Counted from the first letter of the stretch, positions 33,970 to 47,657 are shown. The stretch: 64,000 nt of DNA from Pseudocercospora fijiensis CIRAD86 (GCF_000340215.1 NW_006921537.1:1081011-1145010), one strand, 5' to 3'. Notes: generated from the sequence alone by a model not told the origin. Made by a program: numbers and translations.

Positions 33970-36900
33970 ATAAGCAACATCCCTAAGCTAAAGAACAAGG
34001 AGAATTATCTAGCATAGGCCTATACCGCTAAAGGCGCCCTTAAAGGTATGTCGGTCTAGCGCTATATATAAGGCACCCGCTAGCGACCCCTTTCTAAGGC
34101 CTCTAGTAAGTCTTCTAAGGAGTTTAAAGACCGCTAAGACGAATAGGACTCTAAAGATTAAATAGCACGTACCTAGATCTTTGCTAATTGTATTAGTAAT
34201 ATTTAACAATTACTGCTTAGTCTATCTACATCCTAGGAAGTATAGGACTTCCTTAAGAAGAAATATACTAGTAAAGGTAGGTCTACTAAATTTATACTCT
34301 ACTAGGAATATATTACCCTTCGGTATAATAGCAAGGACATTAAGAAGTTCTGCAATAAGTATAAGAAGAAGCTCGGTGCCTTAAAGGATACTAAATTAGC
34401 TATTAGCTAATATTAGGCTATCTATATGTTTATTATGCAGATCGCACTATTCTACGAGGCATTCGTACAAATGCGCCGTAAGCAGATACGCGCCTTAGAA
34501 TACACTATTAATAACAATACCCTTAATAACATTATTAGCGCGTTGCTTAATAAGAATATAGCTCAATTAAACTAGGCCTAATATAATAGCTTCTTTAGTC
34601 TTTAGCGCTAACTATAATAATAAGGTAGCAATAGCAACAATAATAGCGGTCGAAGTAACTCGAACTATAGCGGTCGTAGTAGCCGCGGAAATAGCAACAA
34701 TAGTCGTAGCCGCGGTAGAAGCAACTAGAATAGTTATTAGTCTAACCGTAAGAAGTGCGCTTATTGTTAGGGGTTATACCCTTCTAACCGCTACTATACT
34801 AAGTACTCTTACCTAAAGGAGGAAGACCGACTGCGTCGTAAACAGCAGAAGGCTAAGAAGAAGGGGGTATAGCAATAGTAGCAGCGTAGACTAACTGCTT
34901 AGTAGCAGCCGCTATCTAGTTAGAATAGTGCTTAGGGGCTATATGCGGCTAATGCTACCCCGGGGGTATTATTAGACCTAAGTAGCAACTACGCCTTCAA
35001 TGCGATTACTGTTAGTAACGCAGCTTCTATAGCACTTACTATAGCGACTCGTACTACTAATTAGGTTGTCGACTTAGGTACTAGCATATACATAGTTAAT
35101 AACCCTTTATTACTTATTAAATACGAAGGCTGTTATATTCCTATCCGGTTTAGTAGCAATACGAAGCACGCTACGATAGTCGGAATAGCTTGGACTAAGG
35201 TAGTTAATAAACGTAGTATAAGCAGCATAAAGTTGTCTAATACACTATATATGCTAGGTCTAGCAGCTAACCTCCTATCTACTAAGAAGCTTGCCGATAA
35301 GGGCTGTTTCTATCGGAACGATAAGCGCGTGCTATTTACTATTGTTAACGGCTCGGAGGTTACTATTGCTTAGACATACTAAAAGAATAGTCTCCCCTAT
35401 CTATATATACTAACCTCCGGACCGGATAGCTAAGTTGTTACGCTTCTGTCGAAGAAGGGGGTAACTTCGGGGGTACTAATAGGTACGATAGAAGGGTAGC
35501 ATCTGCGATATAGCTGTATTTATTACCGTAAGCTGCTAAGAATGGAGTCTAAGGGCTAGATTGTTATTACTAGCGCTAAGAACGACTTCCGCAACTGCAT
35601 TGCCTATCGTATAGCTATATTATATAAGGAATATAATCGGCTACTACGCGTACGACTATCTACGATCTGTTATATTGTCTATATAGATATAGTTACTATT
35701 ACTAATCCTAGTCTGTTATAGGAGCGCTATTTTACACTATTTATATACGCTAAGTTAGGCTATCGATACGAATACGCTAGCACCCTTAAGTTAGGGGCTA
35801 TAGTAGCTATTAGGGACTATCGTATATATATCCGTATATAGACTAGTTACTTAATCCTAATCTACCGCCTCGATAGAGGGGGTAAATACGGCGGAAATTA
35901 GCTATTAAATTAGGCTCGAGACGAGGGCATTGTACTGCAAGTTACTACACCTTATTTATTAACTTAGAATAGCCTTGCTAAGGTTAGTAATTACATCGTG
36001 TATACGACTGCGAGAAAGATAATGCTATAGGCTAACCTTCTAAAGTCTCTATAGCTATATACTATTACCTCCGCTATATAGGTCCTTAATATTACACCTA
36101 GAACCCTAGAAGGTCTTAGCCCCTATACTATTATAGCTAGGGAGCTTAATTGGTCTTAAAAGCAGCTACGCCTTTAGTACCTTCGAGCCTATAGCTATAC
36201 TGCTATTATATACGATTATAGTGTCGCTCGTAGAAAGAAGATAGATAGTAGAGGTCTTGTTAGCAAGCTAGTTAGCTATGCTAAGGGCTCTATAGACTCT
36301 AGAAAGTATATAATCTACCTACCTAATTAACACAAGGTTATCGCTTCTAAGGATGTTTAGTTTATTAAGTTAGATAGTAACCTTCTGCTTCTAAATAGCA
36401 TAGATCTATATACTAATCCTAATAACCCTTCTAAGAACGAGTTTGTTACCCTTAAGTCTATTATGCCGGCTTTGTTTAATTCTACAAGTAACGAGGCTCC
36501 GTCGCCTACCGAGGCTACTAGTATAGTCTAGCGGCTTCTAGCTTAGCAAGAAGAACAGCCTAAATAAGGACCTATATAGGAAATAGCCGATAAGGTCGCT
36601 AATCCGTTGCTAATCTATAACGACCTTCTAGATGTTCAACTAGTTTAACTACTAACTTTAAGTAATAAAAATAGCTTTTAGTTAGCCGAGGAAGAGCTAG
36701 TATATAATCTAAACGCTAAGAAGGGCGAGCTAGGCTAGTTGCCTGAGTTTAAGCGGCTAGCTAAAGCTGTTAGTAATCGTTCTACGCGTAAGATACGGAG
36801 CAATAAGTCGGCTCGTAACCTATTGCGTAGCTATCTAGCTAATTATAGTGTTAAGCGGTTAACTCGACGTATAATAGCTAATATGCCGATAGCCTATATA

Positions 36901-38583
36901 AAGGGTTTTATAGCCTCCTGCTATATTGCTAAGTAGTCCGATAAGCCTAAAGAAACTATCCCTATTCTAAAGAGTTATAAGGACGCAACTTAGTCGCTAT
37001 ATTAGCTATAGTAGAAGGAAGCTTGCGAGGCTAAATACAAGTTACTAATTGACAACTATATATAGGTTTATATATCTTAGTTAGAGATACTAGAAGGCAG
37101 GAAGGTTGTTCGTAGCCGATAGGTGTTTACTATTAAGCGTAACGCTAATAGTAAGGTAAGCCGGTTTAAGGCTCGTTAGGTCGTCCGTAGTTTTACTTAG
37201 GTTAAGGAACAAGACTATAATAAGACCTATGCGGCAGTAGCTAAGCCTTCTATACTGCGAGCGCTGTTTGGCCTAATTGCTTATTACGACCTAGAGGCTA
37301 AGCAATACGACATTCTAATAGCCTTCCTTAACGCACTTATTAGGGATAAGCACAAGATCTACGTTAAACAGCTATACGGCTTTAAAGACCGTAGTAGTAA
37401 GGGCATAGTTTGCCTGCTACTAAAGGCCCTATATAGTCTAAAGCAGTTACTAATGCTATAGTATAAAGAGCTTCGGAAGTACTTAAAGAGCCTAGACTTC
37501 ATTCTAATAATGTCCGACGTCTGTGTGTTTAAGTACGTTAGCAGCTCGATTATTGTTATCTACGTCGATAATATAATTATTATCGCCTATAGCCTATTAG
37601 CACTAGAAGCTGTTACTTAGTTACTAAAGGAACGCTTTAATATGCGAGAACTAGGCGACCTTTACTACTATCTCGGTATGCGCATTATCCGCGACCGTAA
37701 TAAGCGTACTATCTACGTCGTTTAGGACGCCTACTTAAATAGGCTCTGCGAGAAGTATAGTATACGTAGCCGTATCGGTCTAGCTACTCTAATAGCGCCT
37801 CGTTACATTAAGACATCTATTTAACGCGCACCTAAAGGCTATATAGCTAGTGCCGCCTTTAAGACTTAGTATTAGGAGGGTATTAGTAAAGCTCTCTAGC
37901 TAGCGATAATTACTCGGCCTAATGCTTGCTATACTGCAGGCCTATTATTACGATACATTTCTAACCCGACTAAGGAACACTATGCCGCACTTCTTTAGCT
38001 TATTAAGTACCTAGTTAGCACTCTAAGCCGTAGTCTGTGTTTCTGAGGCATATAGAGCAATAAGCTTAACTTTGCTAGATATTGTAACGCTTCCTAGGCA
38101 GATAATCCGGTTACTCGTCGCTCTATAGGAGGCTTCTACTTTACGCTCGCTAGTAGACTACTACTATATAAGTTAGGCCGCTAGACCTTAGTTACTCTGT
38201 CGTCTATAGAGGCTAAGTACGTCTAGTTAATAACTAGCGCTAAGGAGGCCGTTGCTTTGACTCGATTGCTATAAGAGATTAGCTATAAGGGCACTATTAA
38301 GCCTGTTACGCTATACGAGGACAATTAGTTAGCGATTGCTATTACTTAGTCGACGAGTATTAATAGCCGCACTAAGTATATAGATGCTAGGGTTTACTAT
38401 ATCCGCGAGAAGATTGCTAATAGCACTATCGTCGTTGCTTAGATTAGTATATACGATTAGATTGCTAATAGCTTTACTAAGCTACTAGATAAGCTTAAGT
38501 ATAGCTACTTTATTAAGCAGTTAAACTTAGTAGATTGCAAGGCCGCTATTAAGAGCGCCGCTTAGCCTGCTACTAAGTACTAA
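33970..38583 (+). pseudogene. Copia gag-pol polyprotein, RIP-mutated
   Basis: A single phase of 1538 codons runs from ATA 33970 (ATG expected; then SNIPKLKNKENYLA, a normal copia gag start) to TAA 38581-38583, with no indel. Recognisable in order are gag, a Cys knuckle near 34,755 (C-A-Y-C, last Cys now Tyr), protease VDLGTS near 35,070, and integrase, with GKYGGN...ARDEGI near 35,880-35,930. RT follows near 37,260-37,600 (YDLEAKQYDILIAFLNALI), where the active site YVDD reads YVDN at 37561-37572. RNase H is next with SSIEAKYV and TKYIDARVYYIREKI. Dozens of CAG/CAA/TGG codons are now TAG/TAA. It is inactive. Confidence 0.92.
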
Positions 38584-38747
38584 ATAGATAGAAGACATAG
38601 GTTTATTGTCTAGCTTAACTGCTTATCTACTTAGTTGTTTGTTTTATTACTTTGTTATAATAGCCTAAAAGCGGTCTAGTTGTTTCTATACCTAATACCC
38701 CTTTGTTTGCTTTGCTTGTTTAGCTGTATATACGCGATAAGGGGGTA

Positions 38748-38871
38748 ACTTGAAGAAGTGTGTAGTATATAGTATTACGTGCATAATGCCTGAGGCTGAA
38801 ACTGCGCACTTCATCTTTAGGCTTCCTATAGAATTAGCCCTCTTCTAAATATAACACAGTTTACATCAAGT
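38748..38871 (+). repeat. Right LTR of the copia element
   Basis: Keeps the less mutated ends ACTTGA...TCAAGT and is followed by CGTTT. Confidence 0.9.
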
Positions 38872-39980
38872 CGTTTCCGCCCTAGACTATACATAACAGG
38901 CACCGCCGCTAGAATCTGCCGAATTATCGAACGCCTCGAGCTTCTAGTACACTAGCAACGCGCCTAGCCGTCTACTTCGGAGTTCGCGATGTCGACGTTT
39001 GCAATAGATTACGCTTCGCGTTTAACGGCTAAGCTAGAAGGATTTCTCCGTACGCGTTACCGGGCTCCAAACTAGCAAAGCTCCGGAAATTCAAAAAAGA
39101 GAGACTTAGATTACTGTAAATTGATTAGTTAGCTGAATTTAGTTTGGATTTAATGAAATTTGATTGAATATTTAATAGGTTAGGGATAAAAAGCTGAATT
39201 GTTAGCATAGTAGTTTTCTTAGACAGTAATGTTATAATTATTCTAACTAAGCTAAAGCAGGGGATTAGATACTAACTTATGCTTAGAACCGCTAGGCGGT
39301 TCTAAGCATACTGAATTTAAGAATGAATATAACCACTCGGGCAGCGCCGAGAAGGAGGAAAGCAATAGGATTTAGAGAGTATAGAGACGCAAGTAGCGGT
39401 AGGGATGCTAATAGAGGGGTGGTATATATATATATATACGCTAACGGGGGTAGTAGATAGCGAAAGTAACGGTAGGGACGGAAGTCTCGGTCTAGGTTAT
39501 AGTAGTATTAGTATTAGTAGTGGATATTTAGGCGGCAAAATAGGTACGCTAAGGATCGTAGCGACGATGAGATCCTAGTAGTAGTAAGTTTAAGACGTCT
39601 TAGTAGCGGTAGCGGCAATTTTCGATAGGTAGAGGGTAGGAAGTAATACTAAGACTTTATAGGCATGCTCGTAGTAATAGCGACGGCGAGGTCGACTTAG
39701 TCGGATTGTTCTATATATAAGCGCTAGGCTTTATTAAGTCGATAGGGAAATTTTGACCGTAATTAGAACGCTAATTAATGGTTATAGCGGAAGATATTGA
39801 GTGTCGTAAATATTAGTGTTTGAATTTAAATTATAAAGTAAAGTCAAGCTATATAGATTTCTTATATATTCAGTCTTCGTAGCCAAATAGGTAGAAATAA
39901 TAGGAATAACGACAGTAGCGAAAGCAATATAAGATATATCGGCATTAGCGATATTGGAATACGCCTAATATTAGTTAGAG
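38872..39980. other. RIP-mutated remnant with a perfect hairpin and a (TA)n run
   Basis: No coding recognised. It contains the 33-bp hairpin at 39278-39310 and a TA run near 39,422-39,439. Confidence 0.45.
39278..39310. repeat. Perfect 15-bp inverted repeat with 3-nt loop
   Basis: TATGCTTAGAACCGC - TAG - GCGGTTCTAAGCATA. Both arms match fully in a region otherwise scrambled by RIP. Confidence 0.9.
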
Positions 39981-40040
39981 CTGCTAAGAGTTGCTAAAAG
40001 TTGCTAAAAGTTGCTAAAAGTTACTAAAAGTTGCTAAAAG
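39981..40040 (+). repeat. Array of six TTGCTAAAAG decamers
   Basis: Six contiguous ten-base units with one or two changes, flanked by TAATATTAG on the left and its reverse complement on the right. A larger unit of about 103 bp (CGTAGGACCTTCCG at 40,062 and 40,165) repeats just after it. Confidence 0.9.
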
Positions 40041-40100
40041 CTAATATTATAGCCTACAGATCGTAGGACCTTCCGGCCCTTAAGCGTTTAGAGATATTAA

Positions 40101-40146
40101 GAGTTGCTAAAAGTTGCTAAAAGTTGCCGAAAGTTGCTAAAAGTTG
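40101..40146 (+). repeat. Second TTGCTAAAAG array
   Basis: Four to five units, one with GCCGAAAG. It ends the first 103-bp higher-order unit. Confidence 0.85.
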
Positions 40147-40578
40147 ATACTAGGGCCTATATATCGTAGGACCTTCCGATCCTCGAGCGTATAGAGATAT
40201 TAAGAGTTACTAAAAGTTGCTAAAGGTTAGTATAAGAAGACATAGAGGTAGGCTAAAGGCGAACTAGTTAACCTTAAACGAAATGCGAGTTTATAGAACA
40301 CTCTAATTATTAGGGACATAGAGGTTTTAAAAGATAATAAAAGATGCTAAAAGATGCTAAAAGATAGTATAAGAACCTAGAGACAGCAGGATCTTCCTAT
40401 ACTCGAGGACAACGAGGACAGAAGTTACTAAAGCTTAATATAGAGTTAGAATGCGGCCTATCCGCGTTTAAAGCGAGATACGTAATAGAAGAACGGAAGC
40501 ACGTTATAGCTAAAGCTATAGAAAGCGTAAAGGAAAACAGTACGGCCCCGACAAGCAGAATACGAGACATACGGGATA

Positions 40579-40620
40579 CTAAAAGTTGCTAAAAGTTGCT
40601 AAAAGTTGCTATAAGTTGTC
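40579..40620 (+). repeat. Third TTGCTAAAAG array
   Basis: About four forward units in a RIP-mutated background. Confidence 0.85.
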
Positions 40621-43163
40621 GAAGTTGATGTTCGCTCGGAGTCCGCGATAGCCTTAAAAGTAGCGATCGTAGTATTAGCAAGGAGGAACAGGTACGCTAA
40701 TGCCGTTAGTCTAAAAGGCTGCAATGCCTAGCACTAAGACAAAAGCTAAGCTCTAGCTACTAGAAGCTATCGGAGAGGGTTTAATTGAATAAAGCTAATC
40801 TAGCTCGATGTCGGTAGTAGCGAGACGTATTATATCGGGACGCTTACGCTTAATATATGCTACTATTGCTGCCCGCGATCCTAGTATCCGTTCCTATAGA
40901 TTCGAGTACCGCCTTAAATCTAGACACGCTCGGCCTTCTAGATATATCGTATCGCAGCGATAGGGCACTACCTTGCCTCTTAAAATAGTGCCTTCTCTTC
41001 AACTTTCAACAGCTTTTAGAACCGTTTACCGCGGCAAGTACTACTGCTAGATGTAGTATCCACTTTATACCTAGCTAGAACTTATATTTCTCGAATCTAA
41101 TAGCGGGCTTTGTTAAGGCTTGTTCGTAGTTATAGTCGCGTCGAAGGGAAGCGCCGAATATATAGTATTTAGCGGAGTGTCGTGCCTGTAACTAAGTATA
41201 GCAGTATCTAATTAGCATTACGACTTGTTCTATATATACAAGTCCTTGCCGTGTTTTCGAAGCAGAAGCGAGGCGCTCTAATTAGCTAAAAGTTAATAAA
41301 AGTTCTCGAACCCTATCTCGCCTTAACGCAACATTTCAAGTTCTTATAAAGTCTAATACTAAGCAAGTCTATTACTATATCTCGAATCGATACCTCGTAA
41401 TAACGGCAGTTCTACGCCCGCTCGGCTAGTCTTTAAGGCGTATCGATAAGCGATTACGGATATGTTTAGCGCTATCGCGTCGGTAATAGCCCGAGGGCCT
41501 ATTACCTATACCGCTAAAGGAGAAACTAGTTTTGGCTACAGATTACGAGAAGAAGATATAATACACTACTAGCGCACGTCGGAGTCCGGAATGTCTTAGC
41601 CTCGTCGCTCGGAGCGCGGATATCCTACTCTTTTCTTAAGCGCAGTCCGCGAATGCTTTTACTAGGATGTCTACGGAGTTTTACCCTCTCGGCGACGCTT
41701 AGATCTGTATTAGCAACACTTAATATCCTCCTCCTGCGTATCGCTATAACGGTGCTTAGAGAATTCGGGCTATAAGATGCTAATCTTAGTATCGTCGCAA
41801 AACGATAGATTCGAAAGCCGCGCTAGTATAGGACGACTGCAATACTTTCACTCTCTACGACAACTGCGTCGCGTATAATCTTAACCGAGCGGAAACCGAG
41901 ATACTTAACGTTACTACTAGCGTATTAGCCGCATAATCGAGAGAAGAACGCTAATATACCGTACGAGTTAGACTTAGAGGGATCGTAGGATAGAGTACGG
42001 CAAGGTCGGTATACGACGTCTAACCTCTAGCTAAGGTAGCTTAGCGGGACATTAATACGCTCGTTCTGTCTACTCTCCTATAGTAGTGTTTCTTCGATCT
42101 GCCTAGCAGCTTATTAATACTGCAGATACGAGCTATCTAGTAAGACGTACGATCTCGAGCGGGACGGACTACAAAGGTCGATTACGCAATGCTAAGCACT
42201 ATCGGGGGATGTAGGAGGAGTACCGTAATACCCAATTTCGCCTTCATTACGGTAGTTATAATATAGAGAATTAAGAGCGGGTAGCATACTTCGTAAGGGA
42301 CTCGATAACAAGCGTTACTATAGTATAGCCTAGCCGGGCTATAGCAACATAACAAACATCGTTCGCGGGCACTATAAGCCCGCAACTATTACGCTTTTTA
42401 ATACCTAGAGTTACTTACCCCTTACTAATCCAGGTTTGATTCGCTAACGATGCAGCACCGCCGCCTATTACTAGTAGATCGAATCTATAGCAGACAGCCT
42501 TTAGCTACTAACTTAAGCCTTCCGCGCCTTCGCCGGGGCTTTATAACAAAACTACGCCTATTAGAGTATACTGCTAATAGGGATTACTACGCGCTATGCA
42601 ACATGCTAAATAGAACTACGTTTTTAGTAGTCCGCTAACTCGCTAATCTAGACCTCTAGTGCGGCAAAGAGCAAGCGGCATAAGTGTAGTAGACTAGTCG
42701 CATTCGGTTATTACTAAGCTCTCTTTAGCGCCCTCTTCGGCGCCCTCTTCGACGCTCTTTTCGACGCTCTCTTCGACGCTTATATAAATACTCTATAATA
42801 GCTAGTCGCCCCCTAATTAACATTAACTTCGCTAGAGCCTAGATAGAAACTCGGATAGACCGTAGCGCGACGCATTAGGACATTATTATTGCACTTTACT
42901 ACAATTTCGGAACACGTATTAGGCTTTCTTAATTCCGAGTATATCTAAAGATATAGGGCATAACCTCTCCGAATCGAGCATCGAATTACTATATATACAA
43001 TATCGCAATCCTTAAGCAACGTATCGCGTTCTATTTCTACTATATATAGGTGTCCGACGCTAAAGCTTAAGGATATCTTTAAGACGACGGCATTAATATT
43101 AGGCTCCGACGGCTTCGCGACATTAGGAGGTCTCTCTAGCTTTACAAACAAATTCCTTAAAGT

Positions 43164-44840
43164 GTAGAAGAGGAATACCTACTCGGCATCTACGAAATTC
43201 TGCGGACCGAGCTATAACGTAAGAGAGTTAACAACTACGGACGACGAAATCTCTACTAATATCTGCGCTAGAATTACAATATTGTCGGCCGTAATCGCAT
43301 CTATAGAGCGCTTAGAGAAATTAACCTAGCAGGCATCGAGAGGCGGCGTCGCAGCATAAGACGCTAATAGTATATATAGCACAAATCTACTAATCTACGA
43401 AGCTAATACCTTAAACCTAGGGCTAGCTAGCCGTCTCTAGGACCGAACTATTCCTAGTCTATAGATGTATACTGCGCCTTCGAAGTCTAGGGTTTCGAAA
43501 TATATAGCGTAGTCGATACGTTCTTACGCATAATCAAATAGATGTACGTTAGCATTACTACTCGCACTGTAGTCTCGGTTATAGCCTAATATGTCTCGAT
43601 TATTGAAACACTCGGATATGCCCCGCTAATCCTACAATCCGACCGTAGACTAGAGACTACTATAGCTGCTAACGCCTATATTACGATCCGCCGCACTCTG
43701 AATAGCGAGTATAATAAAGAGGCCGTAGAGGACATCGAGCTAATAGCACTAACTTTTAGCGAGATAGTGCGCTATAGCATAAGCCGCATAAATTAGAGGA
43801 TTAAGTATATCTAAGGCTAGTCGGCTAAGGCTCTCTCCGGTCTCCGCAAACTCTTCCTAGCGCTCAATCTATAAGGGGCATTCTTACCTAACGACAAGTA
43901 CGACCGGATCGCTATGCTCTTCGTATATATGCCGATTATAAGGAGCGTAATAGACGAATTCTGTTATTTATAGAACTATTACAAGATTAGAGCTTAAGGC
44001 GACAACGTGCTCTCTAGCATTCCGGTTATACTCGATAGGCATCTATACAGGTTCGGCGTAGAGCAGTTCGGCGTTTAAGTACTATCTAAGCTTCTCGTTA
44101 ATATAAAAGCAGATCTCGAAGGCTTTGACCTCGATAAGTACCTACCCGAAGCTATAATACATGCTTGTATAACTATCCTCGTAGAGCAAGGTTTTGTAAT
44201 ACTATTATAGGGCGGTAAGGTAGATATCGAATACTAGTAGCTTTATATACAGGCTTACATGCGTTTGCGCGTAGCACTGCTTTCCTTATTCGTAAGCGGC
44301 TAAGATCTACCCGAGTCGGAGCTACTAAGGCACGCTAGGCACTAGCGTCTAAACCGCGATAACGATACAGTCTTTACTACGGCCAATTAGACGAGGTATA
44401 CTAGGCGCGTTCGTCCCGAAGACTAGCACTTAGCGGACCTCTTAGACGGTCTGTACCCGTACGATAATAACTCTAGTAGTAATATAGGTTATATAAGTGC
44501 CGACGATAAGGGGTAGGGAGATAATAGCGACGGTAAAGACGGGCCGCACTTTAGCTATGCTTTTGATTTGTAGACGAGCCTAATTATTCTAACCTAAGAA
44601 TTAGTAGCTAGCTCTTATTCTGGTCGAGTTTACGAGCTTGACTTAGTAGCTAACATCGTCTATTACTAGTAGTACCGCTAGCGTATCGAACATAATTTCC
44701 CCTCGAACCTTCTTTAACGCTCTGTCCTGTTAGCTACTAGGCCTCGAGCAAGATTACCGCGCCCTTTAAGACTTACTATCGTGCTTGTATGCATCCTAGT
44801 TAACGAAGACGCAGCACCGCTAGCAGCAAGGACCTCTTAA
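43164..44840 (+). pseudogene. Integrase-core (Ginger/KRBA2-like) transposase, RIP-mutated
   Basis: One phase of 559 codons to TAA 44838-44840 with only TAG/TAA stops. It has the order of rve integrase cores found in Ginger-like and cellular KRBA2-like proteins. SIDVYCAFEV.GFEIYSVVD carries the first Asp (43464-43466), APLILQSDRRLET the second (43641-43643), and SRIN-x-RIKYI is where NQRIE is expected, so the catalytic Glu reads Lys (G-to-A change). Downstream, LFVYMPIIRSVIDEFCYL and FGVEQFGV fit the conserved C-terminal block of this family. The start is uncertain. Family assignment is by motif order, without a database search. Confidence 0.6.
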
Positions 44841-44975
44841 TCGCGTAAGCGAGCCGCGATGCACCCCCTTTCTCTTCCTATACGTAGATAGTTAGATAAA
44901 CCTAACAGATCTCCGTTTCTCTCTTATCCTATTGTTTAGTATACATCGGCTAAGGCTATAGAGCAGTCAACTACG

Positions 44976-46868
44976 ATGCCTCTACGAAGGCCGCAACAAT
45001 CGCTAAACCGTCTCGATAAACTAGAGTACTAGCGCGAGAATAGAGTATATACCGTAGGGGGGTTTATATACGAGGAAGAGTAGGCCGATTTCTTTAAGCC
45101 TAAATGCCCCTATTGCAACTTCTAGAACCCGCAGACCTTCTAGGATAATCTTAGAGCTATTTAGCGGCAGTCGACATTACGGCAAACCGGTCTATCCGTA
45201 GTAGGTACTCCGATACTAAACCGGCAATCTTCTATATCTAGTAGCAACACCTACGTCGTCCGATCGTTATCTCTAGCCCCTCTATCGTAGCAGTAGCAGA
45301 GTCGGGCACCGTTAGTCATCTCTATATTAGTAGCTTTATCGTCGTCTCGACTGTCTCGACTATAGCTAGTCGAGCGTTTTAGCTATTCTATAGCTAACGA
45401 GGTAGGAGCCTAACTCTAGAAAAGGCATATTAGCCGCAAGAATGCCGCGACTATTACGAACTACGATTAGTCGGGTAGTATTAGTAGAGTGAGTACCCTC
45501 GGACGGAATGACATTATAACACTACTAGCACTACAAGCATATACTCCTAATACCGGGCTCTAGCGAACTCCTGCCTTTCGAGCGTATTAGGCTAGGCAGG
45601 CGTCTACTATAAGTAGGGAAGCAAGTTAGCTAGCGGCGCGTAAGATATACCGTACTATCTTCAAAGTCACTTATAGCTCCGTAGTAGTAGACGAACAGGG
45701 CGTGCTAGATTACGCAGACAGCTAATCTACGTAGCTATACGATAAGCAATTCGGGCTAGTTCTCGATAATATATATAGATTCTCTAACGGTAATCTTATA
45801 CGTTATATCCTTAACAAGTACGAATGCAATCTAGAAACCGAAGTTGACGACTACTATCGGCACTTCTTTATTAGTTCTATCGGCAAAACTAATAATATAC
45901 CGCGCGAGCTCGTAATCGATAGTATACTTCCCCTTAACGAACAGATCGCTACCTTCGGGAATAAAGAGCACAATCGTTTGCTCTACATTTATATACTTAG
46001 CTTAGATAAGAGGTCTAGGCGATTGTACGAGGCCGCTAAGGCAAAGAAGAAGGAGCTCCGTCTCAAACGTGCTCTAGAGCAACAAATATCGAGGCGGCAA
46101 GAAACGCTAGACCTTAATAACTTCGGCTAGGCCTAAGACGATACCGCCGCCGATGCTATTAAGACTATTAAGGACCTACCGGACTCTACTACGCCGATTA
46201 AGGAGGAGTCTCTCGAGCTATACAAATCTAGAGTAGTAGCGATGCCTTACAAAGAACGGCCGAAGGAAGTTAGCTTATAGTAAGAAGGATATATCGAGAA
46301 GGTAGATCTAAAGGACGCTATCGTAGTAGAAGACAGCCCTATCCCGCCGTCTTAAGGCGAATCCTAGGCCAATTAGCAGAAATTAAGCTTAGATAGAGCT
46401 AGTAGCAGTACTACGGATTCGCGTATAGAAGGCAGTAGTAGGACCGACGTACGCGAGACATCGCCTTCGTCGCTAACAAGAAAGCCTCCCTCCTACCCGC
46501 CGAGTACCCCGAAAGGCTAGATAAATCCTCCTCTAGCTCCGCATTCTACGCTAGCTAAGCTTAATAACTAGGCCGCTCTTAACAGGCAGTTAAATTAGCC
46601 TTAGTATAAAAGGCTTTCGCAAGAGAACCGAGAGCAAACGGAATCTAAAAAGCAGAAGGTTAACTTGCCTAAGGACTCTAGGAAACAGCCTAGCGCAAAG
46701 AAGGCGCTACGACGCAGAGCAAAAGCAAAGATTCCTACTACGGATAGGAGTACTCGGCGACGTAGGTAGAAAGAGACGGGAAAGTATACTACGATAGAGG
46801 GTACTAATAACGGGATCGAGATCGGTATCGATAAACGAGAGATATAGGCGTTTAGACTTGTCGCCTAA
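44976..46868 (+). pseudogene. Second ORF of the Ginger-like region, RIP-mutated, unknown protein
   Basis: A continuous phase of 631 codons from ATG 44976 to TAA 46866-46868 without indel. Near the N-terminus is KCPYCNF (a Cys pair of zinc-ribbon type). The middle has a Lys/Glu/Arg coiled-coil-like stretch (EAAKAKKKELRLKRALEQQ, about 46,030-46,090), and the C-terminal third is Lys/Pro/Ser rich. It lies 135 bp after the integrase-core ORF in the same orientation. I do not recognise the function. Confidence 0.5.
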
Positions 46869-47657
46869 CATTCTCTACGATCGTATACTAGACACATCCT
46901 TCCCTTATAGTATTTAGTATAAGAGACGTAAATGTTAGCTATAATATTATAGATTTTAGCACTTTAGATAGCTAGCAAACAGACTATATATACACGCAAA
47001 CCTCTCGGCACTTATTTGTACGCGACAGAGTATAAAAGCAAGCCTTACATTAGAAACACAGACCCTCGACCGTAGTTGAATCGTAGTAAGATACCGAGAT
47101 TACCGATATAAGATCGACCGCGAGTTCCGAGAGGTAGCAACATCTGCGCCTTAATTCGAGATAAACGATTACGTCCTAAGTACTCGTCTAATAAAGCGGA
47201 AATAATGTAGCAAGACCGGCGAATATAAGAAGAAGTCCTCGCCAAATCTGTATACCTCTTATATAAACTAATAGAGGCTCCGTCGCGCCTATACGCTTAA
47301 TCTAACATACGCTAAAAGCCAACTAATAACGCGGAGGCTAAGGGCAAGGACAAGAGCAATACTGCCGGCGACAAAATGCCTAATATTTCCTAGGAAAAGT
47401 GTCGCTAAGGGGATGCTATAACTAATAGCATTCTATAACCTAAGGAGCGTAACGAGCCTATAAAAGCCGTATTCGCGATAGACACTACCTTAGTACCTCG
47501 AGACTTAGCCTAAACAGTCTATTATCAACCTATAGCAACGCATCGAATACGTACATATATAAGGCCTACTAAGCGATTTCTTCGCTGAACTACTAAGGCG
47601 CTTTGAATAATCTACGGCGAGTAAATTGTCGCCCGATCCGTTTAGCGTCTCTAAACT

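Larger units (their letters stand above)
33527..38871 (+). mobile_element. Complete Ty1/copia LTR retrotransposon, RIP-mutated
   Basis: Two 124-bp LTRs (33527-33650 and 38748-38871) enclose a gag-pol frame. The 5-bp CGTTT lies directly outside both ends (33522-33526 and 38872-38876), a perfect target duplication. LTR ends are ACTTGA...TCAAGT in the right copy (ACTTAA...TTAAGT in the left). The left LTR is followed by a sequence resembling an initiator-Met-tRNA primer site (AGTTATAAGCCC), and a purine tract (AAGGGGGT) precedes the right LTR. The order gag, protease, integrase, RT, RNase H identifies copia. Confidence 0.93.

Noticed and set aside
39981..40620. CRISPR-like array
   Set aside because: The short repeats are contiguous without unique spacers, in a eukaryotic genome.
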